Part shown: positions 61,744 to 64,000 of the stretch, in pieces | Position numbering within the stretch: the first letter of the stretch is position 1 | Layout of the letters: each line of letters opens with the position of its first letter | Source: Pelotomaculum isophthalicicum JI | GTDB taxonomy: Bacteria; Bacillota; Desulfotomaculia; Desulfotomaculales; Pelotomaculaceae | NCBI RefSeq assembly: GCF_029478095.1 | Contig: NZ_JAKOAV010000014.1 | Span: forward strand, 25,497 to 89,496 | Length of the DNA: 64,000 nt | Direction of reading: 5' to 3' | Program-made: the position numbers and the translations under genes | The notes under the pieces: generated by a model | What the model was told of the DNA's origin: nothing | Databases searched by the model: none | Seen by the model: only the letters and a program-made list of their open reading frames with translations

Positions 61744-61766
61744 GCAGGGCGTAAAATTCGCCCTGC
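61744..61766. terminator. Hairpin between the FapA-type and ferritin-like genes
   Basis: GCAGGGCG and CGCCCTGC with a seven-base loop, between convergent genes; no clear T-run. The 275-base gap 61511-61785 holds nothing else I recognise. Confidence 0.4.
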
Positions 61767-61785
61767 ATAGTCAAAAGACCCTGCT

Positions 61786-62262
61786 TTAAGGGTTATGGGA
61801 AAATGGATATACTGTGCCCGACTGCACTTTTTGGATGCCCAGGGCTTTTTCCAGGTCAATGGCGTGCTCCTGCTCCACCACCGCAATATTTCGAATCTTT
61901 TGGGCCGAGTCGTAGAGTTGAAGCGCTTCCAGTTGTTCAATGCGCTGTAGATAACGGCGAATGGCATCGTACTCGACTTGCAGGTCCTGGCGAAGCATTT
62001 CCACATTATTCAGGGATGTAAGCCTGTTGGCCACTTCCACGGTAGGGATGCCGCCGAGGTACTGAATCAGGTCGCTTAAGACCACAGCGTGTTCATGTTC
62101 TTCCTGGGCATGTTCCAGCAATTCATCAATGACGGCTGTATACTCAGGGGCCCGTGAGCATACTGGAGTGTGCTGGATGTACTGGATCATGGCTGCATAC
62201 TCCCAGGACAGGTCCAGGTTTAAACCGTTGATTACTTGTTCCAGTTGTATTTGACTGGTCAT
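61786..62262 (-). CDS. Ferritin-like (bacterioferritin-type) di-iron protein
   Basis: 158 residues, four-helix bundle: LDLSWEYAAMIQYIQHTPVC (first Glu ligand), ELLEHAQEEHEHAVVLSDLI (ExxH), VEYDAIRRYLQRIEQLEAL, and AVVEQEHAIDLEKALGI (ExxH). The di-iron ligand set of ferritin-like proteins is complete. It resembles the bacterioferritin/DUF892-like iron-storage proteins of anaerobes, likely protecting against oxygen or iron. AGGAATGGGAG lies before the ATG. Convergent with the FapA-type gene. Confidence 0.85.
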   Translation of the reverse strand: MTSQIQLEQVINGLNLDLSWEYAAMIQYIQHTPVCSRAPEYTAVIDELLEHAQEEHEHAVVLSDLIQYLGGIPTVEVANRLTSLNNVEMLRQDLQVEYDAIRRYLQRIEQLEALQLYDSAQKIRNIAVVEQEHAIDLEKALGIQKVQSGTVYPFSHNP

Positions 62263-62549
62263 ACCTTTGCTCCCATTCCTTTTTTTGTAAATATTGTATT
62301 TAAAAACGTTCCCTTTAGTGAGTTAATAGTGGAATCTTGGACAGGACAGTACCAGAGCATGTCCGCTCGATATTTCATTGAACTTCCATAAGCAAGTTTT
62401 AATACGCAGAAAAAACTTTTTGACAACAAATTTGTTAAGCTTTTGCTTATCTTTATGGGGACATGGAATAAACCCATATCTAAGCATTACCTTTTAGATA
62501 TGGGTTGTTTGGTTGTAGAGTGTAAACCCACAGTAAAACAACAGCGGTT

Positions 62550-62825
62550 GTGCTTTTGCACTTTAAAAGTGGAACCATTCCACCTAAAAACGATTACATT
62601 ATCGGTTTTTTGAACGGCCTGCGGGATAAATTTAAAGAACAGGTGGAATCAAAAGGCTACGCATTGGTACTGGTAAAAGATGCCCTGGTCGTTAAGGCTG
62701 TGGAGGATAAGAAATTAAAGAGTGGCCGGACCAGCCGGATTGTTATGGCTGGCTCAACCGGTGCCAGGGAAGCCGGATACCGGGAGGGGCGAAAATTTAA
62801 CGAGAAGCGGAAGATGCTCCAATAA
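62550..62825 (+). pseudogene. C-terminal fragment of a DUF2786/DUF7168-like protein
   Basis: 91 codons. The body (GFLNGLRDKFKEQVESKGYA, LVLVKDALVVKAVEDKKLK) and the end (GAREAGYREGRKFNEKRKML) match the C-terminal half of DUF2786-type proteins, which end in a G(R/Y)xxGRxxN pattern. There is no ribosome site, and the usual N-terminal DUF2786 half is missing, so it looks 5'-truncated, probably by rearrangement linked to the IS. It could still be a short stand-alone gene. Confidence 0.45.
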
Positions 62826-62958
62826 ACTAAAATGGTTAGTGCTCAACATAAAGATTTAATACATCAACCAACTACCTTTTATGATTAGGACTATTGCTAC
62901 CATTTACGGTACTAAAGCACTCTGTTCTGGCTCTGTGACTATGATTATTCACTATTAA

Positions 62959-64000
62959 CAGTAGTTATGCACTTACAGTAAATAAGTACCAAAAAAAATT
63001 TAAGAAAATACTAAAAACCCCTTGATATTTTCAAAATCGCCCAATAATCGAAATGGATGGTATTTTTTGCCATTACATTGTCGATACGGGTGATCCAAAA
63101 ATGAATCTGAATAAACCGCTCTTTGAAAACAAACAACATGGTCCTGGTGGTGGTATTCCACTCCTGAAGAGTCTTTGGGAGAAATTTGACCTCTCACTAC
63201 TCTTTTTGCAGACGGGGATTGTCAAGCATTCCGGTGTTCCCGGCTGGTTAATGTCTTTTGCCTATATCTGTGGTTTGATTGCTCAAAAGCCCTCGGTCAA
63301 CCAGAATGCAGATTTCACCTCAGATTCTCCCATTCTGAAGGTTTTATTGAAAGGGGAATCCATCAGCCAGTCCGCTTTCAGCCGGTTTTTCTCAAAACCC
63401 TTTGAGTGGCTCCAGTTTGCGGTTGGCCGTATCCAAAGGCTTCAAGAACACCCGGAATCCCGGTTATCCGAAGGGGATGTGATTGCTTTGGATGACACCA
63501 AAGTGGCCCACCCGTTTGGGAAAAAACTTCCCTTCCTGTGCTGGCTGTTTGATAGTTCTACCCGGAATCATATCTGGTGTATGAACTTAATTTCCACTTA
63601 CGCCCGTTTTGAAAAACGGCCTGGAATATCCCCTCTTCTGGCGATTCTGGCGTAAAACTGAAAACCAGAATGACAAGAAAACCAAGCTGGAACTTGCACG
63701 AAAAATGCTCCTGGATCTCCGCAGTACCTGTCATAAACGGCTATGGGTAGCAATGGACCGCTGGTTCTTATGCAAGGATTTCTTCAACTGGCTGGCCGGG
63801 CATAACTTCGACTGGGTGACCAAGGCCAAGAAAAACACTGTTTTGTATTGCAAATATTTTGATCCGGTATCCCGAAAAGAGCAATATAAGAAGGTCAACC
63901 CGAAGGAACTGCTCCGTACCGTTTATAAACAACTCTCTACTCTCGGTAAAGGTGGTGTCATCAGCATTCCCGATATCTACATCAAACTTCCCTATAACAC
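62959..64000 (+). mobile_element. IS4-like insertion sequence, left end (runs off the window)
   Basis: The terminal repeat CAGTAGTTATGCACTTACAG (62959-62978) matches the right end of the deleted copy at 54562-54577 in the opposite orientation. Then comes a leader with CGCCCAATAATCGAAATGGA, and the transposase gene. The right end lies outside the window. Confidence 0.85.
63101..64000 (+). pseudogene. IS4-like DDE transposase with a one-base frameshift (3' end outside window)
   Basis: ATG 63101 (MNLNKPLFENKQHGPGGGI) begins the transposase. The catalytic region VIALDDTKVAHPFGKKLPFL holds the first Asp residues. At about 63602-63604 the run GCCCGTTTT has one extra C, after which the frame ends at 63655. 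The other frame resumes with LKNGLEYPLFWRFWRKTEN and KRLWVAMDRWFLCKDFFNW, then TKAKKNTVLYCKYFD to the window edge, so the coding remainder is intact. It may be an inactive copy or, less likely, a programmed shift or sequencing error. Confidence 0.8.

Overview
The window reads as chromosome from an anaerobic, spore-forming, low- to mid-GC Firmicute of the Peptococcaceae type (Pelotomaculum/Desulfotomaculum/Sporotomaculum-like). The reasons are an electron-bifurcating type [FeFe]-hydrogenase with its full maturation set, sporulation genes (spo0A, spoIVB, spoVT, an alpha/beta SASP, CotF-like coat proteins), a two-subunit glycine cleavage P-protein, and many AAGGAGG ribosome sites with TTG/GTG starts. 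The genus is an inference.

Layout. 1-2.0 kb: a VanR/VanS-type two-component system (kinase cut by the window edge), then gene debris with four tandem 19-bp palindromic repeats. 2.0-6.3 kb: hydrogenase operon hydC-hndB-hydB-hydA, closed by a terminator. 6.6-10.3 kb: hydantoinase/oxoprolinase-type pair hyuA-hyuB on the minus strand. 10.5-18.6 kb: DUF421 and DUF4363 proteins, citrate synthase, an FMN-binding glutamate-synthase-like protein, two coat-type proteins, a TPP enzyme and an MFS exporter. 18.7-24.4 kb: hydrogenase maturation operon (TM1266-type regulator, aspA, hydF, hydE, hydG) behind a structured leader with a terminator. 24.7-33.2 kb: spoVT, a chemoreceptor, a YhaO/YhaN-type nuclease-ATPase pair, a flavin reductase and a macro-domain protein. 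33.4-38.0 kb: gcvT-gcvH-gcvPA-gcvPB followed by the severed tail of a lipoate-ligase gene. 38.1-45.7 kb: a structured intergenic region, an alpha-amylase, a hydrolase, a SASP, DUF47 plus Pit phosphate transport, and spoIVB-spo0A. 45.9-53.5 kb: two unusual AT-rich genes, two flavoproteins, YlmH and PepF.

54.2-64 kb is the most interesting part. An AraC-type gene is cut by an internally deleted IS copy, next to an IS110-type fragment. Then come a strong promoter, a clear c-di-GMP-I riboswitch with a mutually exclusive terminator, an HD-GYP phosphodiesterase, and a partner-switching cluster: zinc-ribbon/PilZ-like/HATPase protein, STAS, GAF-SpoIIE phosphatase, STAS and a FapA-type protein. A ferritin-like gene and a gene remnant follow. 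A second copy of the same IS, in the opposite orientation and with a frameshifted transposase, runs off the right edge. The block is thus a c-di-GMP-linked signalling module bracketed by inverted IS ends.

Three families of short dispersed repeats sit in the gaps between genes, and in one case they nest. The hydrogenase, its maturases, aspA and the glycine cleavage genes plausibly cooperate, since recent in vitro work links aminomethyl-lipoyl H-protein and ammonium to building the H-cluster bridge. No tRNA, rRNA or CRISPR array was seen.
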